Counted from the stretch's first letter, positions 12,421-25,976 are shown. The stretch: DNA of 64,000 nucleotides from Formicarius rufipectus (GCA_013399695.1 VXAU01000975.1:1142344-1206343), one strand, 5' to 3'. Program-made: numbers and translations. The notes: generated by a model not told the origin, from the sequence alone.

Positions 12421-14491
12421 GTCCCGAAGAGCCTTTCCTGTCTTATGATCCTGAGCACTAACTTCATTGTGATGTAAATTACTGTTCTGAAAACTATTTG
12501 CTATAGACAGATTGTATATTAAGGTAAAATTTTTATGTAGCATCTTAGTTATAAGTGTTAATAATAATAAAAACACCCATCCTGTGAGGGAACCTGCTCA
12601 TACTCAATCGTTACCTGAGGCTGTTTATTTTAGTTAATGATTTTGGTTCTTATGGCATTTAGCCTGATGGAATTTCACTTTATTTTTTTTATTGAGGCCC
12701 AAATGCAAGGAAACAACGTGGCTTTCAGGAGAGCAGTCTTGGGCACAATCTTTGTCATTATAAGACCTGTTTCTGGTGCAGTTGTTTGTGTACATACTGT
12801 GTCAAAACAGAGTATTGGCAGGTGAATGCCCTTGTATTTGTGAGGCACAGCTTCTTCAGATTCTGGTGGCAATCTTACTGCCCTATTTTTACCATTTGTG
12901 GATTTCCTTCAGGAACCAGTGTTGTCTGAACAGTCTGTGAGTGCTAAAAATAAAGTCAGATAGCCAAAGAATTAATTTGTAGTGTTTTGTTAGATGCCCT
13001 GTTCCTGCCTGGGAATCTCATGCATTTACACCCTAACTTATATCCTAACCAGTTCTCTTACCTTTTTCTAATGTTTGCAGTCAGGCTTATTTCTATCTTC
13101 TAGATATTAATCTTTTCTCCGTCTTGTGAAGCCAAACCAGGAAATATTTAAGCAGCATAATAGTATGTTACTAAAATATTACAAATATTTTATATTTACA
13201 TTATTTTATTAATATTTTAGTTAAAATGTTTTTCAAAGTTGACCAGTCCCTTCTTCATTTGGTGTGGAAAACACAGCTGCTGTTTTTTGTGGAAGCAGTT
13301 TTTCGTGGAAGCTGATCGTTTGCTGTAGCATGGTGGGAAGTTTGTGCTTAAAAAAAAAAAGGAAACAGAAAATAAAAGTTACTGGATCCGCTGCAAATGT
13401 ACTATTGCTTTAGTTTTTAGTTTCTCTTTTGGTGAATATGCTAGACTTCAGAAGTTGAACAGTGGTATCTGTTAGTATGATTTTCTTAGCTTGATGCCTT
13501 TCAGGACAAGCTTGTGCTCAGTGATGCTGGTTAATTAGCCACGTTCCAGTTGGCTGATTGCTTGCAATCCTGTAACTTAAATTGAAACTACCAGAAAATA
13601 AACCCAGGCTGTACTCAGGTGACAATCACTTCTGGTGTGGTTAGTCAGCAACTCTTTTTCCAGGGTGCATCTTGTTTACATGAATCTGGACAGGGAGTGT
13701 AGAAACCTGAGTCACTCAGGTGACTGAACAGGTGACTTCAGTGCTTTTGTTGGCAGGAGAGAAGCACACACCAGCCAAACACACAAGTGGTTTTATTCAT
13801 TTCTGCTTTCTTCTTTGGTACGAGAGTACTTGTGTCTTCAAGCAGCTGTTACACCTCTGTGACCAGTCTGTGTGATTTGACCCAACAACTCTGGTATGAT
13901 TCCAGGAATTTAAGTGGCCTTGACCTGTGTGTACAATGTCTCAGCAGCTGCACATGCTGTGTCTTGTAGAAGTGATTCTGTGTAAAGGTCTTATTTTCAA
14001 AATAAATAGGTAAATAAAACCCCACAACCCCGCCAAACCAAATTTGTCCATTCATCTGGTTTCTGAATTAATTTTAAGGGGTTTAGGTGTGTGTCTTTTT
14101 TAAAAAATAATTTTTATCTTTGCTCTGTGGACTTTTTTTCCTCCCCAACTGAACCTTTTATTGTAAACTAGTTGAACTTGTTGTTTTTTCTTTAAAGTCC
14201 GTTTACCAGCTCAGACTGGCTCCTAACAGACCTGATACATTATCAGTCTGTCTCTTTTCCTGCCTTCTGGTGCAATTATATGGCTTTTGTTATTCATATT
14301 TCCTTAGTCTTTGGCAGCTGGCGACATATATGAGTTGAAGTCTGTCTTGTGTAAAATTAAATAGGGTAGGTTCTCTTATTCAATTAAGACATAAAGTAAT
14401 ATATTTCTGAACCCTAAAGAACTTGAAAGAAGGACCATTTATGCCACTGAAAACTGGAAACCTCCTTTACTAGTCTGTCCAGTAGTATTTA

Positions 14492-14537
14492 TCTTATACG
14501 TCTGAAAATTCTGATCTTACACCTCTGAAAATTCTGA
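14492..14537 (+). repeat. Tandem duplication of a 23-bp unit
   Basis: Positions 14492-14514 and 14515-14537 are adjacent 23-base copies that differ at only two sites. Both end in TCTGAAAATTCTGA. It is a simple two-copy tandem duplication within intron 1. Confidence 0.9.
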
Positions 14538-17500
14538 AGGGCTTGATAGAATTTTTTTCCCTGTATGTGGGACAGATTCAGGAGTAGGGATGCTGTCTTT
14601 TCTGATCAGAAACTGCCTAAAAGTTCAGAAGAAATTTAAATCCCATAGGAACCCCTTAAAGCAAAGTCACCAAGCGTGATTTAAGAGAATACATTTTCTG
14701 AGAGAGTCATACACACAGTAACTCATGCCAGGACATTGCATCCAAATTGCTTTTTTACTAACAATATTAAGGCTGCAACAGAATATTGGAGAGGCGTGGC
14801 AGCTTGGATTACTGTTTAGTTCACCTCTTGGTTGGGGAACCAGGTCGCCTGATGGAGCTGTCTGTGTTGCCAGCGTCAGGAGGATTAACCTCTCATAATC
14901 TCTGTGATTTGAATAAGAGATTTTGGTCCTGTCCTCACTGCTCAGTTCAAAGCAGCTGCTGAACAGAAACTTCTGTGAGTCTCTAGCAGCATGTTTGTGT
15001 TGGTCAGCCAAAAAAAGGAAGAAATAGATGTTAGAGGATTTCTCCTGGCTGTGCTTTTTAGCAACGGATTTAAGTGTTTGTAAGGTGGCGTTAGCTGTTC
15101 TCCAGGGAAGTTGTCTACCTCCAACTTTCCTTTTTGTTTACCCTTACACAATTAGTGTCAAATCCTTTTCACCATTGCCACACTCTGCTTCCCCAGCCCT
15201 TTGGAAAGCAAACTTTAGACAAAAGCATAGTCTCTTGGTTTGTAAGCACAGCATAACAAAACTTCAGTGTGTGTTTGTTTTCCTTTCTCAAGAAAAATGT
15301 ATCTGATCCAGACCAATGAGTTGGAGGTGATGCTCACCTACCTGTGCTAGGTCAGGCCAAAGCTAGGAGGGATTATTCTGTCAGCTAAGGTATGTGTATC
15401 TGCCCTTGAGGAGTGGTGGTGGTAGTAAGAAGGGATTTAGCTCTCTGCTTATAGTCCCATAATATTTGAAGGGTTTTCTTTTGTGTATTGTGATTGTGGG
15501 GAGGTTGTTTATTTTAGTTTAAAAAAACTCCACCAGATTGTATTTGCTGTGTCAAACAGGTAGCAAAGCATCTTGCCTGTCTTTGATAGTCCCTTTCTTC
15601 TCAATATAGAGTGATAGGGGTTTGCTTGTATTGTATGCCTGCTTTAAAACATCTGATACTTCTGTCAAGTGACAGCAGTTACGTATAACTAAGAGGCTGA
15701 ACTGGGCAATGAAGTGCCTGAAGCATGTATTCACCCTTGCCATTGAAGAAATACCAAAATGGAATTCACCTGTAATTGCCTCTTGGCACTCTTAGGTCTT
15801 GATTGTATTGGGGATGGAGGAGATCTGGTGGTAGAACAGACTGTATGAAACTCTGTTTTGAAAATGTCACCTCTGGCTCCTAAGCCTGGGTTAGTTAATT
15901 TGTAGACTGGGTACTGCTGTATCATCATACCATGCTATTTCCTAGGAATTGTCTAGGTGTTTGTATGGACAAGATATGGCCCAAATGGGTTTGTTCTGTA
16001 GCTCTTGCTATTGTGATATGGTTTTTCTTAGTGCAAACTCTTGCTGAAAGTATGCAGAGAGCCCCTTGTTCTATGGGACAGAAGACATCTGGTTTGGGAC
16101 CCAAGTGCAGGGCATCATTGTTATCAGAGTGGCTCTTTAGGACTTCCAGTAGCCAGTTTGAGCAGTGGGACTGTCAAACTTATCAAAACAACTATGTTTT
16201 GGGAACAGTGAATTATGCATCTTGACTGGCTTTGTCATCATGCTGGGAGAGACAGTAACCACAAGGCACATATCTGTGAGGAGGCAAAAAGGGTTTCTGT
16301 GGCATATAGCTTGTGTATATTCTTGTGTGACTTGGTTGCAGTGCTCAGTGGAGAAATAGAACAGGAGAACTGATGCTTCAGAACCTTTTCTTGTTGAAGA
16401 AAACCATCTGAAGGTCGGTGGAGTGCTCCACTGACTGTATGTCAGAGCCTGGGAGTTTGGTTTTGAGTAGCGAATGGTTGTTGAGGTGACAGCTAGGAGA
16501 GAAGTTAAATTTCAGGTAGATGTTAACATGTCTGTGGGATGGTTATGAAGGAGCAAAGCACAATTCTAAGTAAGCATCTGAGTATGCTGGCTCTTGCTTT
16601 GCTAGAATTAATGTGTCAGTTTGCATTGAGATTGTGATTGTTGTCAGATAAGCTGAAAGGGTGAGCAGTGAGGTAAAGGGCTCACTGGAGAGCATCATAC
16701 AGGCAGGAGGCTCCTTGTATTCCAGCACAGGCTGTGGGTCTCTTGAGAGCTGGTGCAAATACTTTCTGAACAGCCTTTAAGGACAGTAATGAGATGCATT
16801 TCTAGAGAAAGGACTTTTGTCTGGGCCCTGGGAGGCCATAATTCTAGCAAGTCCCAAAGGGGTCAGCAAATGATTCTCAGCTTGTTCTAATGACCTGAAA
16901 GTCCTGAGACTGCCTGCCTGCCATCTGAACTGGGGAACCATGCAGGCAGCAGATAGGGGGATAGGTGGGCTCAGCCTGGAAGTGCATCTGCCGGCAACTT
17001 CTGAAAGCACCCTGGTGGTGGGAACTCCAGCATGATGTGCTCCACTCCCCAAACTGCTGCCTGTCTTTCTCCTGCTCAGTGTTTCATCACACAAGCTGTC
17101 TGCAAGGAGAAGCTTCTGCACTTTTTCTCTTTCCAAGAATATTTCATGTGAAAGCTGGAAAATATTTAAAGGGCTGTTGGCACACTGGGTTCACTGGCAG
17201 TGCTAATTTGTTCCAGAAGGTTGTAGAGTTCAAGATTTCCATGTTCCCACTTGCTTTACTGCTTCCCAGCATCTGATTGCAGCTTTCTTGGCTGCATGGT
17301 TCATGAATACTCTTTCCCCCTCAAGACTTAAGAAACAGTATCATCTAGCTTATTTCAGCTGTTCTTACTGAAATCAATTGAATGCTTCCTACTGCCTTTC
17401 AGGAAGCTTTTTCTGGGATCAGCTCTAAGTAAACTTCTTGCAGCTTCCTTCCTGCAAAGCAGAAGTTTCACTAAGTGCTAATGCTTAATGTAATAATGAT

Positions 17501-18538
17501 TTAAGTTGTGATTTACAAAATAGCTTATCAATGTTTTAAGCGTTTTATTGGTAAGATCTCCTGAGGCTTTTTTGGATAAATTATCCATATATTTTAAAAT
17601 GCTGGATTCCTTTTGCAGTGCTGAGTGGTCGTGGGACATTGATTATATTTTACCAGTGTAGATCCTCTTCTGTGCTAGATTTTTATTAAAATCAACATGT
17701 CTATTACAAGTTTAGAGATGAGGGGAGTTCTGGGGTTATGGGACCTGTTATTTTGTGACTCTTCTCCCACCTTTCCTCTGGGTGAACTCTGTCCTAGTTG
17801 TTCTACTTCAGATATTGTTTTCAAAGTAACGAATAGCAGCCTGACCTTGCTGCCTGATATTGCTTTCCAGAGAAACACTGGTGAAAGGATCCAGAAGAGC
17901 AGTCTGGTGTCTAGTTCAAGGAAAGACTCAGTTACTGATCTCTTTAGTTTTCTTATTGCATTTAGTTCCCTGTCATAGTTACTTTCTACAGTTGCATACA
18001 TAGTTTTAGTTTCATTTTTCCTGTTCTGTAGTTCCCTAGTTAAACACAGTTTTTGTTTCTTTGAGATGCATGTTTGATTTTTCTATCCAAAGCTTTGTTC
18101 ACGACTGCAGTCCCCAGAGTATATCTTCTGCAGCACTATTTATAATTTTGTGAAAAATTGCTGTAGTGTTTTCTTCACTTGTGAATTTCTGTTACTGAAA
18201 TAGTTCAAAGGATATTTCAGGTAGGTGAGTTCTTGCACTAAGCATTAAACAAGAATGCATATGAAACACCTCAGTTCAGGAGGTTGAAGACCTGTGTGGT
18301 GATAAGTCAGTGTGTCAAATAAATCTGGTAAGAGATTAACCTGTAAACAAGACCCAGATGCATCTTTAAGCATCTGAATCTATTTTGTCATTGAAAGTGT
18401 TTAGAAGCCTGCTTACATTAACTGCCTACTACATTGAAGTAGACTGGGTCATTGGTCCTTCTGTCACAAGAAATACCTTTTAGACAAGGAGAATCTTTAA
18501 AGTAGGCTTCTTTTGATGATGCGGGCTGAGTTTTATTT

Positions 18539-18728
18539 AAAAAAAAAAACAAAACAGAAAACCAAACCAAACAAACAAACAAAAACCTCCAACAAAACCA
18601 ACCAACCAAAAAAAAAAAAACAAAAAAAACCAAAAAACAAACCAAAAAGACCAAGACAAAAAAACCCAAACAAACCCCTCCCCACAAAACAAAACAAAAA
18701 AACCCCCAAACCAACCAAGCAACCCACA
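18539..18728 (+). repeat. Long A/C-rich low-complexity tract
   Basis: About 190 bases consist nearly entirely of A and C, with AAAC, AACC and homopolymer segments. It is the longest tract of this kind in the window. Overlapping minus-strand frames of 73-150 codons across 18418-18985 are Phe/Gly/Trp/Val-rich because of this composition and should not be annotated as genes. A matching plus-strand frame is Lys/Pro/Asn-rich for the same reason. Confidence 0.92.
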
Positions 18729-21426
18729 ATTAAACAGCTCTTGACAAAGGGTCTGCAAAGTTGGTCCTCTCCTCCAGGTATACCATAAGAAAGTGGATTT
18801 GGAGTGTTTGTTACTGCCAGAAAGTGTTTCCTACACAGTTTGTTTTTTTTTAATTTGTTCTCCTTGTTACCTAGTAACTTTGTTAAGGATATAAGAAGCA
18901 GGACATTGTGAAGCTCTGGTGCAAGCTGTTCTGTGCTGTACATACTTACCAAGTTTTGTGCAAAAGCTGTGCTGAAAAATGACAATATTTGCGGGAAGTG
19001 TGAAACTATTTCACTAACAGGATCGAACTGGATGATTCAGCAAAGAAGTTGTATATGTCTTTCATTTTGTAACTGGTCCAGCACAGTGTATTAACTATGG
19101 GTTTGATCAGTTTTGTGTAGATTTGCTGTCATGTTGTCCTGCCAGCAATCCCATGTGCAACACTGTGGGATATTCCAGATATGTGGCCACTGTTCTGTAT
19201 CACTCTGATGCCCGTGGACTATTGCAACAACAGCAATTTAGACAAGACTATGATATATATTTATTATATATAAAAGCTAACCGTTTTTTGGGCAGATGTC
19301 AGTACTTTACTCATCAAAGTTTGCCCCATACAGATGAAAATCCTGGCAACAAGTAAATGCTGGGGTGAAGCTTTGTAAGCAGAACCAGGCAGCAGTCGCA
19401 ATATCCCCTTGGGACTGATTTGTCATCCCCAAGGTGTGGAGTATCTGAGAAGTGGAGGGAAGCAAGTGGAGTCTTGTCTATCTACCTGCAGGCTGTGGCA
19501 CTTGTGTGCATGCAAGTCCTGGATAGTAACTGTCCAGAGAATTTACAGATTAACAGGAAATCTAGTGATGTTCAGCATTGTGAGGAGTTATTGGGATGTG
19601 TGCTTTACACAGTGCTTTCCTGGAAATCCTGCATGAAATGGTGCAGAATTTGAATGGAGTTAGTATTGTGTATGTCCACTTAACATAGAAATTTGGAAAG
19701 GGATTCAAGCAGTCACCTGTCCCAGTTTTTATCAGTCACTGTCCAGTGGGTCGGAAGGGTGGAGTGGCCGGTAGAAAGCTGTTTGCTGGGAATTGTATTG
19801 CAAGTGAAAGAAACCTGGTAGCTTTGTGTGTCTCTGGACAGGGTAATGAATTTGTAGATCATCTGGACAGGAAGATGCTAATTCATGTGAATTAGGAGGG
19901 ATTCTAATTCATTTTCTAGACATCTGGCAATATGGAAATCCCTTGGGTAGATCAATTTGCTATCTGCAGACAACAGAATAGAATCTCTCTCTTCCCCTCC
20001 CCCTTCCTGAGAAGAATTCTTGAGTGATGGTTGCTTGCTGAAGGGAATGTACCTTCCCTTTGTTTGATGTGCTTTCCAAGGCCTTGGGAAGGGCAAGTCA
20101 AGTTGTCCTGTGGGCATTTAGAGTGGTGAAATTGAAGAAAGCTCTTTGCTACGTGAATGGGAACTGCAACATATGAGTACTTTGTGGTTTGCATTTTTCT
20201 TTCATTTCTATGAACTATTAAAAATTAATAAACTCATATTGTGCCTATTCCAATTTTCCGGACTGCTTATTAAAGCAGATCGATCCCTCAGTTCAGCTGA
20301 GGTAAGTTTGACTATCTGGATTCCTCCACAGTTGTCTCAGTCAACTAGGTGGTGGGGCTTTGAAGGACTATTTCAAATATTACATCAGAAAAATTCTGCC
20401 CTTAGATGCAACCTTATTTCTTCAGGTACTGCTGAAAGTCCACGCTGTGTTCCTGCTCTCTGCCTGTTACCTAGCCCAGTGGCATTTCACAGTAATTCCT
20501 CTTCCCTCTGGCAGCAGAGCAAGTGTCTGATCAGCCCAGCCCTCCTTTCACGTCAGGCAGTATCTGAGTGTTATCCTCCATGCCCTGTGAATTTGGCCTC
20601 GGCTGTTACAACTGCTGGTCCATGAAGGTACCCACTGTGTTTCCATCACATCATTCTCAAAGAGAATACACAGGGGCATAAAGTGCTCTCTTTCTTCCCT
20701 GCTTGAGTGGAACAATATTTGTATGTAAACTAGTGGTTTGTTTTGCTTGGCAGAAAAACAAAGTATAAAGTAATAAATGTGACTGAGGTCTTGTGTCTCT
20801 CTGGCCCTTGGGTCTGAAGGAGTCCCTCCTCTACAGTAACCACCCCAGCTCTGCTGGGAAGAGTTGGAGCCCAAGTGGACATTGCTCTGGGCTCTCTGCA
20901 CTTACAGTAGAAGCTTGTAGAGGTGCTGCTGCTGTGTCCCTGGGACCTCCTGTGCAATCATCCTTTGAGCTAGTTCAGGGAAATATTTTTCCTTCTGAAC
21001 ATAATTTAGTTCTGAATGTAGTTGAGCCTTTCTTTTTAGGCTTGTCTCAGGCTGGGAATATCAAAGTGGCTGTGTCTTGTTGAACCTTTGTAACAGTCCC
21101 AGGAAACCATTACATTGCTATTTTATCCAGCTCTTTCTTTCTTGGAGTTATGGAGAAGTTTCATGGCATAGTCAGTACAACTGCTCTACCGTGGCACATG
21201 CAATTGCATTTAATTCCACAGCTGATGCTGCTGGTCTTTCAGAGGGATCATGTGAAACAAAACAGTGGCTGAGTTAAAATCAAGGTCAGATCACTGTGTG
21301 GCTTCTGCTTCCTCCAGCCTAGAGCACCTTTTGGGTTCAGGTGGTGGGGAAGACAAGCGTTCCTCACACTCAGGTGGGAGATGGGGATGTTGGAAGTCAG
21401 TGCATGTTTTGGTTTCCAAGAGAAGG

Positions 21427-21580
21427 AAAGAGTTTGTGGAGTCTCCCTCATTGGAGAGGTCCAGGAACTGTCTGGACATGATCTTGTGCCATGTGCTGTA
21501 GCATGACCCTCCTGAGCGGGGAGGTTGTACCAGATTACCTGCTGTGGTCCCTTCTAGCCTGGCCCATTCTGTGATTCTGG
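21427..21580 (+). mobile_element. CR1 LINE 3'-end fragment
   Basis: This stretch follows the conserved 3' end of chicken-repeat-1 retroposons. It has GTGGAGTCTCC near the start, then a decayed ACTGTCTGGACATG segment, then GGTCCCTTCTAGCCTGG, and it ends in the diagnostic 8-mer repeat ATTCTGTG ATTCTG at 21566-21579. CR1 elements insert with heavy 5' truncation and lack a poly(A) tail, which fits this short piece. Orientation is +, the same as the host gene. Substitutions and missing segments relative to the remembered family consensus indicate an old inactive copy with no coding capacity. The 5' edge is approximate. Confidence 0.85.
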
Positions 21581-22697
21581 GATCCCCAGGGACAGGGCAG
21601 CCCCGACTGGATCTGCCAGCCTTGTGCCACTTGCCTGCCTGTCATGGATTTTTTAAATAGTGTTCAAGAAGTGAGCAGGAGGTGCTGAGTTCCTAGCTCT
21701 GCAGGGTCTGTGTCTGTTTGGTGCAGTGTTCAGACAGCAAAATTGTTTCCCAAAGCTCAGTTATAGAAAATGTAACACACCTGCAGTGCTGGAGCACTGC
21801 TGATCCACTGCATTCCTCCCAGAAGGGTTCCTGTCCCTTCTCTGTGCCTGCTGCAGGGCGCACAGGCCGTGAATTTGGTGTGTTGACTTAGTCTTGGGTA
21901 GTACAAGCAGCTTGCTGTGGTCTCTTACTTCGGTTGTTTAAGCAACCTTTGCACTTAGTGCTGCATGTCACTGTACGCTGAAGTCTGAGCACCTGGAAAA
22001 GGTGAGAAAAGCAGAGTGAAATAGAAATATGTGTTGATTGTGCTGTTCAGCTGGGGACAGTTACTGTGAAAGAGTGCTCTTGAAAACACAATAACCACTG
22101 CATTTATTTTTCACAGGGAAAAGGAAACTATTTGTCAAATTACTGTTCATAAAAACACTTTTTGAGTGCTCTGCTTTCAGCAGGGCTTTTTTAAAAAAAG
22201 CCCTAATTAAAATTGTGTCCTGTCATTCTTTTAATTTCACCCACAGTCCTTTCATGGTGCTTTATTGGCCGTTGTGAAAGGATGTAGGTTTTGTTGTGGC
22301 GTGGTTAGTGGCCAGCTCCGAAGTCATGTACTGGATTTAGTTAGAATGTAATCTTTTGGCCATCTGCTCAGACACTCCCTGTGTCTGCATCCCTCTCATT
22401 TGCAAGCAGGTGTTAAAGGTGATCTGAAATGTGCAGGTGTTCAGAGCACTTTGGTTCCCTTTAACTGAATATGAGTGTGTGCCTGCTTGGGAGGGTTGGG
22501 CAGTGTGTTGTCGGAACTTTGCATGCACAGTTTTAATTCTCTTACTGGTGTACAGGGCACCTAGACAGGGAAAAGAAATTGACATTCAGACCATTTGAAA
22601 AATACATGGATTCGTAGTTCTTTGTAGAACTGAGTTTAAGAATACTCTGATGTATTGTCTGCTGTTGTATTTTCATCCTCCTGCAGTGATTCTGAAC

Positions 22698-22739
22698 TTT
22701 TTGTTTGGTTGTTTTTTTGTTTTGTTTTGTTTCTTTTTG
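22698..22739 (+). repeat. T/G-rich low-complexity tract
   Basis: A run of TTTG, TTTTG and T7 units lies in intron 1. It is simple sequence only. Confidence 0.8.
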
Positions 22740-25700
22740 CAGTCCTTGGCTTGTGTTTTCCTTTTGTAGTCTTTAGCTGTGTGACTCTCCAGCCCTTTAT
22801 AACTGGTGGCTTTCAAGCAATCTGTAATCTTGCTGTGGCTTTTCTTTTTTTAAGTTGCAGACAGAACTTTAACCTAATTTCTACAAGTCTCTTTGTTACA
22901 ATAATGATGAAATGGTGAGAGATGCTCATGGAGGGGAAACTGCTGGATCAGTTTTTGTCTACTTTCTAGTAACTCCTTGCAAGAGCTATGTCTCCGATAT
23001 GGTTAAGCCTTTTTGGTGTTTAAATGAATTATTACATGCAGTGAGAGAAAGTGTATTTCTGCGCATCTGTGCCATGCAGTGCAAAGTGCTAGGTATTGCT
23101 TTCTTATTTTATATGATTTTCATTCCCTCCCTGGTGTCCTGCTTCTTCTGTGCGTTGGCATAGGAGAATCATGGATCATCATAGTTCAGTGTTTGCCTCT
23201 GAACAGATGAACTTTCTGTGCTGCCCAGTTTGCTGAGAAGCAATTTGAAACGGAACAGAATTCAGCATTTCCAGGTGGTTTAGAAACATGGCTTCCCAGA
23301 GAGCAGAACTGCTGTAGGATAAATGGGAGTGAGTCAGGAAGTAACTGTTTACATTTTTACTATGTGGCAAATCAGGGGCAACTGTATCTGTGAAACTTGG
23401 TGTTGTTGAGTGCTTTAGAGAAGCTCTGATTCACTTTGTGTTACAGATTTTATATTATTAAAATGTAATGTTACACATGCCTTAATTTTAAGATGCTGTC
23501 GTCCTGCATCTGTAGTAGCAATGAGTTTTCAGCCTTTATTGCAACACTGTGAGTAACTAATGCACCAGGCTGCTTTGCAGCTTCTTCACTCCTTTGAGTG
23601 CTTTCTTGAGCTGTAACCAGACAGAGGGAGCAGGTGTGGGTACAAAACCAACCTGTGGATTCCCTACGCTGGCAAACAGGCTGGGCCTTGGCAGAACCAA
23701 GCAGCTGTTTCAGCTCTGAACTCCCAGACATTCAGGCTGTTAAGTGGTGAACCCTGCGGTCCCCCAGCCAGTCCTGATCCTGAGATGTTGTGGGAGCTGC
23801 ACCTGTGCATTGATTTTTACACAGGTTTTTCCCATGGGACTAAGAAATAAAACACAGCCAAGTCACTTCTCATGGGAACTTTTTGAACATGCTGTATAGA
23901 CTTTCAGACAGAGCAAAGAAGTTCCTGGTAGATCCAGCTCTTAGTTATAAGTCCTCTTTGTGCAGCTAAAGGTGCAATTTGTTACATACAGTTTGTCTAG
24001 AGGCATGGTGTTCATTCCTGGGAGCTACTAAAGACTCCTGTTGCTATTATGTGGGTCCATAGCAGACATGTGATCTTTGTTTAACCTGGCTGCTGCCCAG
24101 GGATGTTGGTGTTACTGTGAGCCCTTGGGGCAGCTCTTGCTGAAGCCCCACGCAGGGACCCTTCTCAGCACTGCCGAGGCAGTGCAGGGTTTGCTGCCTT
24201 TCACTAAATGAACTCTGAATATTTAGGGGCTGAGACCACAATGTACAGGCAACATCTGTCTCTTAGCATATGGCTTGCTGCAGAGTCAGTGTTTAGTCTG
24301 TGTCTTTAGGAGCCAGTGACCCACTCCATCTGCCTTTTTTGACAAATAATGCCAAATTTCCACAGCAGAGTTGCCTCTGCTTCCCTGCTAGCAGCAGTGG
24401 AGCTTGTTACAAAAGAGAGGCCAGATGAAGCTTACTGTGTGGGTCTCCTACCTTCTTTCTCCCGTTTTCTTCCCCCAAGCACATGCACTTGTTTCTTTGT
24501 CTCCTGCCTCCTGTAAAGGAGAGGAAAGGGGAGGTTCAATGATAAGCTGGTGCCAGCCCACTCCAGGGCAGTATTTCGTGAAATGCCTGCTTTTGTGTGG
24601 TGTGCAAAGGCACATAGTGGGTGGGTAGATTGTCCTGCGTGTTTTTCCGTGGTTAAATAGACCAACTGATTAGGAGATTAAATGGAATTTGTATTTTCAG
24701 TCAGCAGGAATGCTGCTCCACACCATTGTGTGTTTAGCTTGCACCATTAGGTTTAGCATCGGGCCCTGAACCTGGGAAAAAATAAGCCAGTTTATTTTGG
24801 GCCAAATGGCTTGTGGGCACTGTCATTCTAGGAGAAAGGCACAGCTCTTTTAGCTTCTGTTTGAGTGGCTACTGGCTCATACTATACCTGATACAGCATG
24901 TTCCTTTGTGCAGACATCTGCTTGGACTGTAAATGCTCACAAAGGAGATTTTATCAAATATCATGAGTGTTCTCCAGGATCACACTTCATTGCAGCTCTG
25001 TATGTAACTGTAAGGACATTTTATTTGTTCTGATTTTTGAATGTTCCTTTCTAGAACCTTTATCTTGAAGGTTGGGTACTGTGAGCCACTAGTAAGTACT
25101 GGCAGCTCTGTTTTCTGGAGGAAACTTCACTACATCAGCTTTTAAATGTTTTTGCTCTCTGGTATGTCTTGCTTCCTAGCTTGTTAAATGTATTTTCTTC
25201 ATAGTGTTAGTTTTCCTCTGGGAAAACGAGCTGGAGCCTGGAGATGTCTTCTCTTAGTGCTTAGTAATTCTAGTGAGGATATGAGCTTGCAAAAGGGAAA
25301 TGTAAACAAAATCTCCCCTGGGTAGACATGGACCTTCTCCATCTGGTGAGATAAGAGCCACTGCTGTTTTATGCTTTAACAATTCTATTTTTATATATAA
25401 ATACTGTCCTGGAATTAAATTAACAGAGGAGAGCTTGTAAAAGTGACATTTAACTTTTAGGCTGATGTTTGTTTGGCCTGGTTAATTTAATTTACAGATG
25501 TCATAGTATAGAGCTACTTATAGAGCTACTATTCAGGCTTGATTATTTTAAATTCATGGCTGAAAGTCTGCTGTGCACTTATAGGAGAATTTCTTTATAA
25601 AGAATTGTTTATTTCTTCTCGAGAGTCTGTAAGTAACTTTGTAAGTGAGATGGTATGAAATGACGTCTTGCTAAGCAGCACTAATTTCTGGATGCAAAGG

Positions 25701-25946
25701 ACTGATTTTGAAATTGCTTTGTGTTAGCTATATCACATTACTTTCCAAACATTATTTTTATGATTATTTTTCAAATACATCACTTTAGAGAGGTACTATG
25801 GGGTACAAAAAAGTTTTTGTCTCCAGATTTATTAAACTGGATTTCCAGCTACCAGGCTTTTACTGGGGATATTGTCCAATTAGTGTAATGCTCTAACTCA
25901 AATCTAGCAGGACAAAATCACTAACAGCTTCTTTTTCTCTTTTCAG

Positions 25947-25976
25947 TAAAAAAAGCTAAACTCCATGGGCCACCAG
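25947..25976 (+). CDS. UNC13B: UNC13B coding exon 2 (microexon; C2A beta-strand 1)
   Basis: This 30-nt exon lies between TTTTCAG and GTAAGC. Read with one base carried over from exon 1, it gives V-KKAKLHGPP and ends on the first base of Asp18. Mammalian ubMunc13-2 has VKRAKFQGSP at residues 8-17, and UNC13A has VKKAKFDGAQ. The segment forms the first strand and loop of the C2A beta-sandwich. Both borders are phase 1, so omission would not shift the frame but would remove ten residues of the domain core. The following exon 3 completes the GAT codon exactly, which supports both splice sites. Exon 1 is not in the window. The unusual points are the small size and its isolation behind at least 25.9 kb of intron. 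Confidence 0.93.

Larger units (their letters stand above)
1..25946 (+). other. UNC13B: Intron 1 (3' part) of UNC13B
   Basis: This stretch has no recognisable coding exon, promoter CpG island or RNA gene on either strand. It ends in a good acceptor, a pyrimidine run followed by TTTTCAG. The missing first exon should encode MSLLCV plus one residue and end on the G of a split Val8 codon. I searched by eye for ATGTC followed by a matching context and found none, so the exon lies beyond position 1. Contents are unique AT-rich DNA, several homopolymer or low-complexity tracts, a CR1 fragment near 21.5 kb and a purine-rich block near 10.1-12.4 kb. Many open frames of 60-170 codons exist, but none resembles a protein I know. 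Confidence 0.85.

Noticed and set aside
18418..18985. Minus-strand frames with Phe/Leu/Gly/Trp-rich 'membrane' proteins
   Set aside because: They are translations of the A/C low-complexity tract; three overlapping frames are open at once, which shows composition and not coding.
20146..20625. 159-codon + strand frame
   Set aside because: No homology recognised, no splice or promoter context tying it to UNC13B, ordinary intron composition.
24168..24185. 8-bp inverted repeat with 2-nt spacer
   Set aside because: A palindrome this short is expected by chance in 64 kb, and a 2-nt loop is not a stable hairpin loop.
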